From: JAWWAH01 sp033721415
Lineage (GTDB): Bacteria > Patescibacteriota > Minisyncoccia > Spechtbacterales > 2-12-FULL-38-22
Assembly (NCBI GenBank): GCA_033721415.1
Contig: JAWWAH010000009.1
Span: 1 to 26,477 of the forward strand
DNA length: 26,477 nt
Direction: 5' to 3'
The notes below the pieces were generated by a model. It saw only the letters and a program-made list of their open reading frames with translations, did not search any database and was not told the origin of the DNA. Of this stretch, positions 13,615 to 21,537 are shown piece by piece. How positions within the stretch are numbered: the stretch's first letter is position 1; every line of letters begins with the position of its first letter. The translations under genes were made by a program, and so were the position numbers.

Positions 13615-13935
13615 ATGAGGTATGTCGTAGAAACCGAATTCGTATTCACTGAAGTAATAAACGATATTGAATATGACCAGCGAATATCTTGCCCTGTTAA
13701 GGTAAGTGAAAATACCCACCCTCCATACAGAACAATGCTTGATGCAGAAAATGCCTTAAAAGAAAGGGTAACCTTCTGGAGAAATAGAGGGTACAGCGGG
13801 GGCGTAGAAATTACGCACTCAGAAAAGAACGGCTTGCGCAGAGCACAATCCTGCCTAAGAAGAACTAAGAAACCTGAGCAAGTATGCTTAAAAATAGAGG
13901 AAAGAGAAGTCTCTCGAACCTCTCTTCTTCACTAA
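13615..13935 (+). CDS. Hypothetical protein, 106 aa
   Basis: Not recognised. A soluble protein with a beta-rich-looking first half (MRYVVETEFVFTEVINDIEYDQRI), a helix around AENALKERVTFWRN, and a Lys/Arg-rich C-terminal half with two Cys (QSCLRR, QVCLKI). There is no signal peptide or membrane segment. Expression signals are good: a promoter at 13535-13562, a strong GGAGAAAGGAAAGGAAG purine stretch before the ATG, and a terminator just after the stop. The basic tail would suit nucleic-acid binding, but nothing specific supports that. Confidence 0.68.
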   Translation: MRYVVETEFVFTEVINDIEYDQRISCPVKVSENTHPPYRTMLDAENALKERVTFWRNRGYSGGVEITHSEKNGLRRAQSCLRRTKKPEQVCLKIEEREVSRTSLLH

Positions 13936-13946
13936 ATAGCTCTTCT

Positions 13947-13971
13947 AAAAACAGCCCAATGGGCTGTTTTT
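13947..13971. terminator. Bidirectional terminator between convergent genes
   Basis: AAAAACAGCCC, a 3-nt loop and GGGCTGTTTTT, with A-rich and T-rich flanks on both sides. It serves the 106-residue protein gene (rightward) and the glycoside hydrolase gene ending at 13998 (leftward). Confidence 0.9.
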
Positions 13972-13997
13972 ATATTGCTTGAACTATATAAAATATT

Positions 13998-15041
13998 CTA
14001 CCTGCTTTCTTCGAATAGAGCCTTGGCCTCGTTCCATATTTCTGTATGTCCATTTTCCTTAAGCCAAACTATCCATTCTCCCCCCCATAAATAGAAGGTA
14101 TCCAGTCCTGTGTTTCTAGCAAACTGTATGGTGTCTCGAAAACGTTCTGGGCTCATTGTTGCATATTGAGTTTCTATAGAGTTTTCTGACAACGGCAAAA
14201 CAGTTACCCAGGGTTCGGCCTGAAGCTCTGTCACGATAACATCGGTGTTCGGCTTCCAGAGATTAAGGATTTTTTTCCTTTGAGCGTAAAATCTTGGCTC
14301 TATAAAATCGTATTCGACGTAACCTATTGTTGGATCGTGTATCACCCTGTACAGAGTACTTCCAACGATATCTGCACGCTTTCCTGCTTCATACCAAATA
14401 GACCACTCCCCTGTATCTGTTACTATCACTGGGCGTGATGGATCCAGTTGACGAACAAGCTCTATTTCAAGATCTAAAACATCGGGATCAGTTTCGGGGC
14501 AAACACCAAAAACAAGCAGTGGTTCATTTTCTACTTGCCATGCTTCAACTGCAGGATGATCTTTATAGTGATTTACCACTACGCGTATCATTTGGAAAAG
14601 CTCTTTTGTAAATCCTAGGTTTTGAGGATCAGGATCACTAAACCATTCAGGTATTCTACATTCAGGCCAACGTGGTAATTTGTAACCAACAGCTAATATG
14701 GCTTTGCCTCCTCTTTTTTCAAGTTCATCTAATTGCCAATCCCATTTAGAAAAATCATACACATTTTGTTCTGCTTCAAGCTCGTTCCAATATATTGGTA
14801 TCCTAACGTGCCTAACGCCTCCTTCATCAAGAAGGGTTGTATATGTTTCTTTCCAATCAAGGCCAAGTTGTTCAGCCTGCCAATCACTAAAGTTAACTCC
14901 CCATGTTATATTTTCAGCGGGTTCTACTGTTCCAACAAATATCCAGGCATACAAAGCAACCGCCACTGTATATATCACGAGCAAAACACCAAAAAATATC
15001 TTCCAGAATCTTGAATTTTTTATTTTATTCAAAAACCTCAT
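13998..15041 (-). CDS. Membrane-anchored glycoside hydrolase, cellulase-like TIM barrel
   Basis: A retaining glycosidase of the (beta/alpha)8 clan A type, close to GH5/GH42-like enzymes. It is 347 residues long. An N-terminal uncleaved anchor helix (about 14-36, FFGVLLVIYTVAVALYAWIFVG) puts the catalytic domain outside the membrane. The barrel begins at WGVNFSDWQ; GVRHVRIPIYWNELEAEQ and KLPRWPECRIPEW follow. WQVENEPLL supplies the likely acid/base Glu and IVTELQAEPW the likely nucleophile Glu. FYLWGGEWIVW lies at the last strand. Substrate is unknown; beta-glucan or another surface or environmental glycan is plausible. It is the last gene of a leftward operon with the GH1 enzyme and an EamA transporter, starting 15 nt after the transporter stop. 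Confidence 0.85.
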   Translation of the reverse strand: MRFLNKIKNSRFWKIFFGVLLVIYTVAVALYAWIFVGTVEPAENITWGVNFSDWQAEQLGLDWKETYTTLLDEGGVRHVRIPIYWNELEAEQNVYDFSKWDWQLDELEKRGGKAILAVGYKLPRWPECRIPEWFSDPDPQNLGFTKELFQMIRVVVNHYKDHPAVEAWQVENEPLLVFGVCPETDPDVLDLEIELVRQLDPSRPVIVTDTGEWSIWYEAGKRADIVGSTLYRVIHDPTIGYVEYDFIEPRFYAQRKKILNLWKPNTDVIVTELQAEPWVTVLPLSENSIETQYATMSPERFRDTIQFARNTGLDTFYLWGGEWIVWLKENGHTEIWNEAKALFEESR

Positions 15042-15056
15042 ATATATTATTAAAAA

Positions 15057-16037
15057 TTATAACACTAATAGAGCTAAACCTATACCTATAAATAAGGTTC
15101 CCGCAAAGCGCATACCAAGCGATGCATGGGTAAAGTGTTCTTTTAAAATTTCTGGGTCTCTTGCCGAGACTATAAACGCAAAAAACAAAAGGAATAGATA
15201 CTGAACACCACCTAATGCATTTATAAATGCTACTTGTACAAGTTGTGCTATAGAAACTGCATAGCTTTGCAAGAATCCTCCCACACCTCCAGCTACTTTA
15301 CCTATAAGCACAGGAGCCCAAACATTTTTTTGTTGCATGGGATTTTTTTCGAAAACCAAATCTCTTGTTTCTTCGAAAATCAGCAAGCTAAGAGCAAACA
15401 AAACCCCACCCCAACTTATCCATACTAAACCATTCAAAAATCCTATGGAATCAAATATAATCTTTGCTGAAACAAAAGAAAATCCTAAAAATACTGCGGC
15501 CCCAACAGCACTGGTTCCGACTACGCCAGAAAAAGAAAATTTATGTTTAGTTATCTGGAGAGATACTAAAATGCTTCCTATGATAAGAGAAACAAGTGCT
15601 AAAACCCCTTGTATTGTAATTACAAAGCTTTCACCAGCTAATATATATGCAAAAAATAATGTGGATAATGGTGTTAATGCTCCAACCATCGGAACTGCTG
15701 TTGAAACATTACCATGAAAAATAGCCCTGTAAAGAAGATAGAGGCCCATTATTTTAGCTGCCCCCGATACAAAACTAACAAAAATTATACCGGGCGCAGG
15801 CGCAAAAAAACCAACAGGCGCGGGCGGTACAATAAAATCAGTAAATGGTATAACAAAACCAGTGGATGGTATAACAAAATCAACAAAAATAAGGAGGGTT
15901 GCGAAACCTCCAACAATCCCAGTATAAAAAGCAAAGGCGCGCGGTTTCTGAAGCGGACCAGCGAGAAGATATCTATCCGTTATGGAAGATAGAGCAAACA
16001 AGAAGTATGATATTAAAGTTACATAAAGCCAAAGCAT
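15057..16037 (-). CDS. EamA/DMT-family transporter with repeat-expanded loop
   Basis: A drug/metabolite-type membrane transporter with about ten helices, 326 residues, typically two EamA repeats. Seen: MLWLYVTLISYFLFALSSITDRYLL (helix 1), IVGGFATLLIFVDF (helix 2), GAAKIMGLYLLYRAIFHGNVSTAVPMVGALTPL (the family-typical 'YxxAlxxg..s.a.pl..l.Pl' pattern), and a matching second half ending at FAGTLFIGIGLALLVL. Oddity: the segment after helix 2 carries about three copies of a seven-residue repeat (DFVIPST, GFVIPFT, DFIVPPA) and then a Pro-rich stretch, encoded by a 21-bp tandem repeat. The substrate is unknown; between two glycosidase genes, a sugar or sugar-derived metabolite is a reasonable guess. 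It begins 19 nt after the GH1 stop. Confidence 0.85.
   Translation of the reverse strand: MLWLYVTLISYFLFALSSITDRYLLAGPLQKPRAFAFYTGIVGGFATLLIFVDFVIPSTGFVIPFTDFIVPPAPVGFFAPAPGIIFVSFVSGAAKIMGLYLLYRAIFHGNVSTAVPMVGALTPLSTLFFAYILAGESFVITIQGVLALVSLIIGSILVSLQITKHKFSFSGVVGTSAVGAAVFLGFSFVSAKIIFDSIGFLNGLVWISWGGVLFALSLLIFEETRDLVFEKNPMQQKNVWAPVLIGKVAGGVGGFLQSYAVSIAQLVQVAFINALGGVQYLFLLFFAFIVSARDPEILKEHFTHASLGMRFAGTLFIGIGLALLVL
15819..15881. repeat. 21-bp in-frame tandem repeat (3 units) in the transporter gene
   Basis: Units at 15819-15839 (diverged), 15840-15860 and 15861-15881. The last two differ at only 3 of 21 positions by hand count. Each encodes one F-[VI]-[IV]-P-containing heptad, so copy-number changes would keep the reading frame and lengthen or shorten an extracytoplasmic or cytoplasmic loop. 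Confidence 0.75.
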
Positions 16038-16056
16038 GTCTGTTTAAATCATTGAA

Positions 16057-17271
16057 TTAAAATCCATTGTTTTTGGATATTTTTTTATATGCATAAAAGC
16101 TTTCTCTGGGTTTTCTCTCAAGGGTTTCAAAATCTACTTCGACAAGCCCGAATTTCATTGTAAAGCCTTCTGCCCATTCAAAATTATCCAAAAGAGACCA
16201 ATGGAAGTATCCTCTAACATCCGCACCCTCCTCTATTGCCTTATGTAGCCACTGAAGATGTTCGCGTATAAAATTGCTGCGCAGATTATCTTTTGCATCT
16301 GCTACACCGTTTTCGAGTATATATATTGGTTTTTTATACTTATTCCATGCCTGCATTGTTGCGCGATAAATACCTTCGGGATAAATTTCCCAGCCAAAGT
16401 CAGATGTTATTTTATTCTCATTATAATTTAACCAACTTGTTGGCATTGATGCTCGCACAAACACCCTATTGTGAGAATAATAATTTAAGCCAACAAAATC
16501 CTGATGTTTATCTATCCTGTTTAAAAACCATTTATTGCTAAGGTAATCTATGATTAGTTTTCCTATTTTTGAAAAAAAACTTCCCGGATATGCTTCATAG
16601 AATTTATTGTTTTTTGCTACGCCAATTTGAAGGTCGTTGTTGTAATTCTTTATAGCTTTATATGCTTTTTTATGAGCGCGAACCATATTCACTCCCGCTA
16701 ACAAACCGCACAAACACTTATTATGTGGTGGCCATTTACCTTTTAGATAAGACATTGTAGTTAATATAATCGGTTCATTTATGGTTATCCAAAACCTTGC
16801 TTCATCTCCCAGGTGATTTATTAGGTATTCAACATATCTTGCAAAATATTCAGGGGCTTTAAGGTTTTTCCAACCTCCTTTGTCAGAAAACCAGACAGGA
16901 TTAGTAAAGTGATGCAAGGTTATAAATGGCTCAAGCCCTCTTTTCTTTACTGCATGTATTACTTTTCTGTAGTGTTCGATTTCTTTTTCATCAAACCTTC
17001 CTTCTTTGGGCTCTATACGACTCCACTCAATAGAAAAACGATGAGCATTATTGTTCATCTCTTGAGCTAAGTTAAAATCTTCTTCGTATCTATTATATGA
17101 ATCGCAAGCAGCGCCGCTCTTGTGCGGAATGCTTCCTTCTTGTTCTGCGCGCCACCAATCATTGTTATTGTTGCCACCCTCTACTTGATGTGCGCTTGTG
17201 CTAGTTCCCCAAAAAAAGTCTTTGGGAAACTTATATTTCTTTTGTTTTTCATTATTAGAATAATTCGACAT
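16057..17271 (-). CDS. Glycoside hydrolase family 1 (beta-glucosidase/beta-galactosidase type)
   Basis: A retaining exo-beta-glycosidase acting on short beta-linked glycosides, probably cytoplasmic because no signal peptide is present. The 404 residues are slightly shorter than the usual 440-480. Family motifs: FPKDFFWGTSTSAHQVEGG at about 15-33, SIEWSRIEP at about 80-88, ITINEP with acid/base Glu at about 166, YILENG with nucleophile Glu at about 320, and GYFHWSLLDNFEWAEGF with the substrate-binding Trp/Glu near the C terminus. It is the first gene of the operon with the EamA transporter and the anchored glycosidase: the outer enzyme could release oligosaccharides, the transporter might carry product, and this enzyme could finish hydrolysis. 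That scheme is inference. An extended -10 lies 9 nt before the ATG. Confidence 0.94.
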   Translation of the reverse strand: MSNYSNNEKQKKYKFPKDFFWGTSTSAHQVEGGNNNNDWWRAEQEGSIPHKSGAACDSYNRYEEDFNLAQEMNNNAHRFSIEWSRIEPKEGRFDEKEIEHYRKVIHAVKKRGLEPFITLHHFTNPVWFSDKGGWKNLKAPEYFARYVEYLINHLGDEARFWITINEPIILTTMSYLKGKWPPHNKCLCGLLAGVNMVRAHKKAYKAIKNYNNDLQIGVAKNNKFYEAYPGSFFSKIGKLIIDYLSNKWFLNRIDKHQDFVGLNYYSHNRVFVRASMPTSWLNYNENKITSDFGWEIYPEGIYRATMQAWNKYKKPIYILENGVADAKDNLRSNFIREHLQWLHKAIEEGADVRGYFHWSLLDNFEWAEGFTMKFGLVEVDFETLERKPRESFYAYKKISKNNGF

Positions 17272-17280
17272 AGTAGATTT

Positions 17281-17289
17281 ATTTTAACA
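17281..17289 (-). promoter_or_regulatory. Extended -10 promoter of the GH1 operon, near-leaderless
   Basis: TGTTAAAAT on the minus strand, followed by 9 nt and the GH1 ATG. The predicted start point leaves only about 2 nt of untranslated leader and no room for a Shine-Dalgarno sequence. Confidence 0.55.
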
Positions 17290-17303
17290 TGCTTTCCAAT
17301 TAA

Positions 17304-17329
17304 AAAACTCCATCGATTGATGGAGTTTT
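17304..17329 (-). terminator. Terminator of the YkuK-like gene
   Basis: AAAACTCCATC, a GATT loop and GATGGAGTTTT, followed on the minus strand by more T. It lies 20 nt beyond the stop at 17350 and just upstream of the GH1 promoter. Confidence 0.9.
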
Positions 17330-17349
17330 AGCTAAAAGTGTACTAAAAT

Positions 17350-17895
17350 TTATGTAGCCGGTAATGGACTGACGTGTTTGGGTGGCGCACAGAATCTATC
17401 TGCTACATTACTTGCAGCAATAGATTTTGGCTTGGTTTCGACTTGAAAACCATAGCCTACTATCATTCCTGCAACTTCTTTAATCATTTGTTTGGTATCA
17501 CCCTTTTGGCCAACATCAATATGGATTATTAGGTTCTTTTGTACAAACTCTCCTCCTAAAACATCCGTAAGAGAAGGAACAAGTCTTTGTGCTAATGATG
17601 CAGATATTAATGTTTCGTTATATATCTTCTCTCGCAATGCTCCTGTTGGTGTGCCAACTTTATTTTTGCATATAAATGCTCGGGCGCCATTGCCTATTCT
17701 GTGTATAACAACAGCACTTACATAACTTACATCTCCATAGCCCTCGGAATCGGTTCCTACCATAATCTTGTAGTCAGAGTTTCTATCTTTTTCTATAAAT
17801 TTAAAAATTGCTTCAAGCATTTCTTTGAAGCTCAATTCCTCGTTAGAGAGCGATCTGAATGTATCAAAATTATATTCTATTTCTTTTTTTGGCAT
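17350..17895 (-). CDS. YkuK-family RNase H-like protein (DUF458)
   Basis: A predicted RNase H-fold nuclease-like protein of the Bacillus YkuK family, whose cellular role is not established. From the chosen ATG at 17895 it is 181 residues. Seen: IMVGTDSEGYGDVSYVSAVV with the first acidic residue of the RNase H fold, GTPTGALREKIYNET, NLIIHIDVGQKGDTKQMIKEVAGMIVGYGF, and the C-terminal KPKSIAASNVADRFC, all matching the family pattern. The reading frame stays open back to an ATG at 18006, but that would start inside the preceding gene's terminator. The start at 17895 has an AAGGAAAA ribosome site and a promoter (17929-17957) between the two, so it is preferred. Single-gene unit with its own terminator. 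Confidence 0.88.
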   Translation of the reverse strand: MPKKEIEYNFDTFRSLSNEELSFKEMLEAIFKFIEKDRNSDYKIMVGTDSEGYGDVSYVSAVVIHRIGNGARAFICKNKVGTPTGALREKIYNETLISASLAQRLVPSLTDVLGGEFVQKNLIIHIDVGQKGDTKQMIKEVAGMIVGYGFQVETKPKSIAASNVADRFCAPPKHVSPLPAT

Positions 17896-17928
17896 AATAT
17901 TTTCCTTTCTGTGCGACCTTTTGTCTGT

Positions 17929-17957
17929 ACTATACGGTATCCTAGTGGTTTTGTCTA
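17929..17957 (-). promoter_or_regulatory. Promoter of the YkuK-like gene
   Basis: On the minus strand TAGACA (17952-17957), a 17-bp spacer and TATAGT (17929-17934), 33 nt before the ATG at 17895. Confidence 0.6.
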
Positions 17958-17987
17958 CTAAAGTTTTACTTCTAAAACCAAAAATAA

Positions 17988-18007
17988 AATGCCTCCGAGG
18001 AGGCATT
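17988..18007 (-). terminator. Terminator overlapping the tmk stop codon
   Basis: The stem AATGCCTC/GAGGCATT has a tight CGAG loop. On the minus strand it is followed by TTTTATTTTT. The tmk stop codon (18006-18008) is inside the first arm, so translation termination and the hairpin overlap. Confidence 0.85.
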
Positions 18008-18698
18008 AAAAAATTTCTTGGATGATTTTGTATATTTCGTCTGATATGCTCTCGCGAGAAAGTTGTTTCCTATCTTTAGTGCAAAGCACTGTTTTCCAGC
18101 TTTCTGAAAAAATATCTTTATAGTAACCCGAGGCTAATTTTTCATACTCTGATCTAACTCTATCTAGGTATGCTTCATCTTGTTCATGAATATCAAACTG
18201 TTCTCTTGCAGCCAAATGCTCTGCTGCAACAAAGCTTTCTAGTTTAAGCATTATAACTAAATCTGGTTTTGGAATACCAAATATTCCGTATTCAAGATCG
18301 TTTAGCCAACGATAAAAATCTTCTCGTGCTGCACTGTTTTCTATCTTTGCACCCTGGTAGGCCATATTAGACTGTATATATCTATCTGCTACTATCCAGT
18401 CCCCTCTTCTTAAGATATCTTCCATTTCTCTTTTTTTAGCACGTCTATCCTCCGCATATAATAGTGCTGCATTGCGAGGAGAAATCTCTTCGAGATTACC
18501 CAACTCGCCATTCAAGTAAGCGCGAATCTTTTTACCTGCAGGGCTATCATAGTCTGGAAAGCTAACAAGGTGTGCTCTTTGTTTACCTAAAACGCCTGAG
18601 CTATTTAATCTATTTAATAAAATACCAGACTGAGTTTCTTTGCCTGTACCGTCGGATCCTTCGATTACTATTAATTTCCCTTTATTCATTTTGTTCAT
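18006..18698 (-). CDS. tmk: Thymidylate kinase
   Basis: Phosphorylates dTMP to dTDP with ATP in the cytoplasm, an essential step for DNA synthesis. It is 230 residues long, slightly above the common 205-215. Seen: P-loop EGSDGTGKETQ (about 13-23), SFPDYDSPAG with the DR/FP-type dTMP-binding segment, DRYIQSNMAYQGAK (the conserved DRY motif), and PDLVIMLKL before the lid region. Two possible starts, codons 1 and 4, are both Met. A TATAAT lies only 7 nt before the first ATG, so the message is probably leaderless and starts at codon 1; the purine run AGAGAGG would then be mostly outside the transcript. Single-gene unit. Confidence 0.95.
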   Translation of the reverse strand: MNKMNKGKLIVIEGSDGTGKETQSGILLNRLNSSGVLGKQRAHLVSFPDYDSPAGKKIRAYLNGELGNLEEISPRNAALLYAEDRRAKKREMEDILRRGDWIVADRYIQSNMAYQGAKIENSAAREDFYRWLNDLEYGIFGIPKPDLVIMLKLESFVAAEHLAAREQFDIHEQDEAYLDRVRSEYEKLASGYYKDIFSESWKTVLCTKDRKQLSRESISDEIYKIIQEIF

Positions 18699-18705
18699 CC
18701 TCTCT

Positions 18706-18714
18706 ATTATAACA
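18706..18714 (-). promoter_or_regulatory. Extended -10 promoter of tmk, leaderless
   Basis: TGTTATAAT on the minus strand, 7 nt before the first ATG of tmk. This spacing puts the start point at or beside the initiator codon. Confidence 0.6.
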
Positions 18715-18796
18715 AGGGGCTATAGAAAATAATAACATAAGTTAAGTCTAAACAATAGGAGGTATTGGTAGTATGTGGTTCATAAAACAAATAAAA

Positions 18797-18818
18797 AACC
18801 CCTCTGTGTTGAGGGGTT
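18797..18818 (-). terminator. Terminator of the dpp operon
   Basis: AACCCCTC, a 6-nt loop and GAGGGGTT, followed on the minus strand by TTTTATTT. It begins 8 nt past the stop of the ATPase gene. Confidence 0.9.
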
Positions 18819-18825
18819 GTGGTTA

Positions 18826-20517
18826 TCAAGCGCGGTTTTTGCGCTCTTTAACCTCAGGAACTGGAATTGAAGCAATAAGTTCTTGTGTGTATGGATGATC
18901 AGGATCCCTGAAAACTTTCTCGGGAGAACCTTCTTCCACAACACGACCTCTCTGCATAACCAGTACACGGTCGCAGATAGAGGCAACAGTTGCCAATTCG
19001 TGAGAGATGATAATAAATGAAAGGTTGCGTTCTTGGTGCAGCTTTATGAGCAACTCGAGGATAGTGTTCTTTCGCGAAGCGTCCAGCGAAGCTGTCGGCT
19101 CGTCTAGAATCAAGACCTCGGGATCGGTAGCCAAAGCTGACGCAATTGCCACACGCTGTTGCTCACCCCCAGAAAGCCGAGCCGGGAAATCCCTCATTCG
19201 GCGCAATGGAAGTTCTACTGCTTCAAGAAGGGCTGCTACGCGTTCTGTTTTTTCAGCGTCTTTTTCTTGTGCAGATTTTGAATCATACATTTTGTGTATA
19301 TCAAATGATTCACCAACAAGATCGCGTACACGTACGCGCGGGGTCAAAGATTGCTTAGAGCTTTGTGGAACTCCAGTAATACTCTTGCGAAGATCGCGTA
19401 ACTCTTTATAGCCCATGTCGTAAACATTGTTGCCCAAAACAGATACATCACCTGTTTTTCTCGCCGAAGACGGCAAGATGTCAGGGCCAAGAATGGCTCG
19501 CATCAAGGTTGTTTTTCCGCTTCCGGATTCACCCACTATGCCGAGCATTTCTCCTCTGTGAAGATTAAACGACACAGAATCAACAGCTCTAGTCCGCAAT
19601 TCTTCTCTGCTGAAAAGACCCGTAGACTTGTGCCTTACAAACTCGATATCAAGGTCATCGACATCAATCAAGCTTTCAGAAAAAGCGTTTTCTGGAGTTT
19701 TTTCACGCAGGGGTTTGTCGATTCTTGGAAGGCTCGACAAAACACGCTTCATAAACTCTGATTCAGGACTTTTGAAAACCTTTTCTACGCTTCCTGTCTC
19801 AACCACCTTTCCGGCGTCCAAGACAACAACTCTATCAGCATATTCGGCAACAAGGCCGAAATCATGCGTAATAAAGAGAAGAGAGATACCTTTGTCGCGA
19901 ACGACAGTCATCAGGTAATCGAGGGTTTTCTTTTGAACCGTAACATCAAGAGCGGTTGTAGCTTCATCAGCGATAAGAATATCCGGAGTGGTAGATAGCG
20001 CCATCATCGCAATGCTTGCGCGCTGAGCCTCTCCCCCACTAAGCCTGCTAATTATCTTCCCATAACTTTCTTCGGGATTAGATATATTAGCCTGTCTAAG
20101 AAGCTCTATTGCTGCAGCACGTGCAGCTTTACCTCTAAGACCCTTGTGAAGAGTTAACATCTCTTCAATTTGTGGACCAATCGGAGTTACTGGGCTAAAA
20201 GATCCCTTAGCATCCTGGAAGATGGTAGATATTCTCTTGCCTCGATATTCTTTTCTCATTTCTTTTTCTGAAATCTTAAGCAGGTCTTTTCCATTAAAGA
20301 AAACTTCTCCGCTTTCTACTATTGCTTTCTTTGGTAGAAGCCTAGCGATAGCAGAAGCTGTCATGCTTTTACCGGAGCCAGACTCTCCAACCAATCCAAG
20401 GACTTCGCCTTTATTCAGATTGAATGCAATGTCTTCCAATACAGTTTTCTTTTCTCCGTCTTTCTCACCAGAAAGAGGGAAAGAAACGGTAAGGCTTTTT
20501 ACTTCGAGAACGCTCAT
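18826..20517 (-). CDS. dppDF: Peptide ABC transporter, fused double ATPase (DppD-DppF)
   Basis: Provides both ATP-hydrolysing subunits of a dipeptide/oligopeptide importer in one 563-residue chain at the inner face of the membrane. Each half is a complete ABC module. The first has Walker A GLVGESGSGKS (about 41-51), signature SRLSGGEAQRASI, Walker B DILIADEATTALD and the H-loop LFITHD. The second has GIVGESGSGKTT (about 325-336), RLSGGEQQRVAIA, VLILDEPTASLD and FIIISHE. Each half also has the Opp/Dpp C-terminal extension (PESEFMKRVLSSLP; DPDHPYTQELIASIPVP). Fused DppD-DppF proteins occur in several bacteria; the nucleotide-binding residues of both halves look intact. An AAGGAGGG ribosome site lies between the permease stop and this ATG (14-nt gap). 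Last gene of the operon. Confidence 0.96.
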   Translation of the reverse strand: MSVLEVKSLTVSFPLSGEKDGEKKTVLEDIAFNLNKGEVLGLVGESGSGKSMTASAIARLLPKKAIVESGEVFFNGKDLLKISEKEMRKEYRGKRISTIFQDAKGSFSPVTPIGPQIEEMLTLHKGLRGKAARAAAIELLRQANISNPEESYGKIISRLSGGEAQRASIAMMALSTTPDILIADEATTALDVTVQKKTLDYLMTVVRDKGISLLFITHDFGLVAEYADRVVVLDAGKVVETGSVEKVFKSPESEFMKRVLSSLPRIDKPLREKTPENAFSESLIDVDDLDIEFVRHKSTGLFSREELRTRAVDSVSFNLHRGEMLGIVGESGSGKTTLMRAILGPDILPSSARKTGDVSVLGNNVYDMGYKELRDLRKSITGVPQSSKQSLTPRVRVRDLVGESFDIHKMYDSKSAQEKDAEKTERVAALLEAVELPLRRMRDFPARLSGGEQQRVAIASALATDPEVLILDEPTASLDASRKNTILELLIKLHQERNLSFIIISHELATVASICDRVLVMQRGRVVEEGSPEKVFRDPDHPYTQELIASIPVPEVKERKNRA

Positions 20518-20531
20518 CGTCTACCCTCCTT

Positions 20532-21536
20532 TCATTCGGTAAGGTTAACGCGCGGATCAAGATGGTAAAGAACATCCTGTGTAAGGTTAACGACTAGCGC
20601 CGTTAAAATGCTCAAAAATCCAACCGTAAGTATGACGGGGTAATCACGACCGAAAACAGAGTCGATCATGAATCTTGCCAACCCAGGAATACCATAGATA
20701 GTTTCTACGAAGAACGAGCCCTCGAAGAAAGTAAAGGCAACTGGAGCAAGTACCGTAATTACCGGAGAACGAACGTTCCCAAGTACGTACTTACGCAAAA
20801 TCTGAAACGTTGAAAGACCTTTTGCTTTCGCAGCTGTTATATATTGCTCATCTACAACATTGATGGCAATAGTACGCACAAAGTGCGCCATGCCTGCAAT
20901 GCTTCCTATTGCCAATGTGGCTACAGGAATTATAGCTGATTTGCTAAATATTCCTTCCCAACCTCCTTGCCACCCTGCTGGAAGCCAGCCGAGCTTAACA
21001 GAGAAGAAAAGAATAATAAACTGAATAGTAATCAGAGATGGCACAACAATATAGAGCTGTGTGTTAACGAAAAACACCGTTTCAAGCCAACTGCCTTTTC
21101 TCCATGCCATATAGATGCCCAGGGCAATGCCTATAGGAATGAACATAGCTGTTGCAAGGCCAATCGGACCAGAAACCTTAGCATGCTCAACAACAAGCTC
21201 GCAAACAGATTCCCCTCTAAATCTATAGCTGGTTCCCCATTCGCAACGGAAGAATCCAGAATAATAATCTGCGTACTGCTCTACCCAGGGCCTATTGAAG
21301 CCGTATTCATTTCTTACAAGCTCTCTTACTTCTTCTGAGGCATGCTGACCTGCGATAATATCAACAGGATCACCAGGCGCAGAAATTGTAATCCAAAACA
21401 GCATTAACGACCCAGCTATGAGAATAACTGGCCAGAATCTTATTCTTCTAAAGAAGAGGGATCCTAGGCTCGGTCGAAAAAACTTAAGGGCAAGACCAAG
21501 TAGAACAACTATCGCTACTGCGATAAGAATATCCAT
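20532..21536 (-). CDS. dppB: Peptide ABC transporter permease, DppB-like
   Basis: One of two membrane subunits forming the peptide channel. It is 334 residues with about six core helices plus an extra N-terminal helix (residues 3-19, ILIAVAIVVLLGLALKF) ahead of the usual first helix. Seen: SAPGDPVDIIAG near the start of the periplasmic loop, EYGFNRPWVEQYADYYSGFFRCEWGTSY (typical of DppB/OppB), and the cytoplasmic EAA-type coupling loop ITAAKAKGLSTFQILRKYVLGN that contacts the ATPase. FEGSFFVETIYGIPGLARFM follows and is also family-typical. It starts 1 nt after the dppC stop, with a GAGGG ribosome site inside the dppC end, so the two are coupled. Compared with most DppB proteins, the extra helix is the only unusual feature. 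Confidence 0.94.
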   Translation of the reverse strand: MDILIAVAIVVLLGLALKFFRPSLGSLFFRRIRFWPVILIAGSLMLFWITISAPGDPVDIIAGQHASEEVRELVRNEYGFNRPWVEQYADYYSGFFRCEWGTSYRFRGESVCELVVEHAKVSGPIGLATAMFIPIGIALGIYMAWRKGSWLETVFFVNTQLYIVVPSLITIQFIILFFSVKLGWLPAGWQGGWEGIFSKSAIIPVATLAIGSIAGMAHFVRTIAINVVDEQYITAAKAKGLSTFQILRKYVLGNVRSPVITVLAPVAFTFFEGSFFVETIYGIPGLARFMIDSVFGRDYPVILTVGFLSILTALVVNLTQDVLYHLDPRVNLTE

Positions 21537-21537
21537 A

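Noticed and set aside
17896..18006. N-terminal extension of the YkuK-like protein to the ATG at 18006
   Set aside because: It would start in the tmk terminator and span the gene's own promoter; the extra 37 residues look like translated noncoding DNA.
18773..18898. Small plus-strand ORF preceded by AGGAGGT
   Set aside because: The ribosome-like site is about 10 nt from an ATG, but the frame runs through the dpp terminator hairpin and then antisense into dppDF. No promoter or sensible product.
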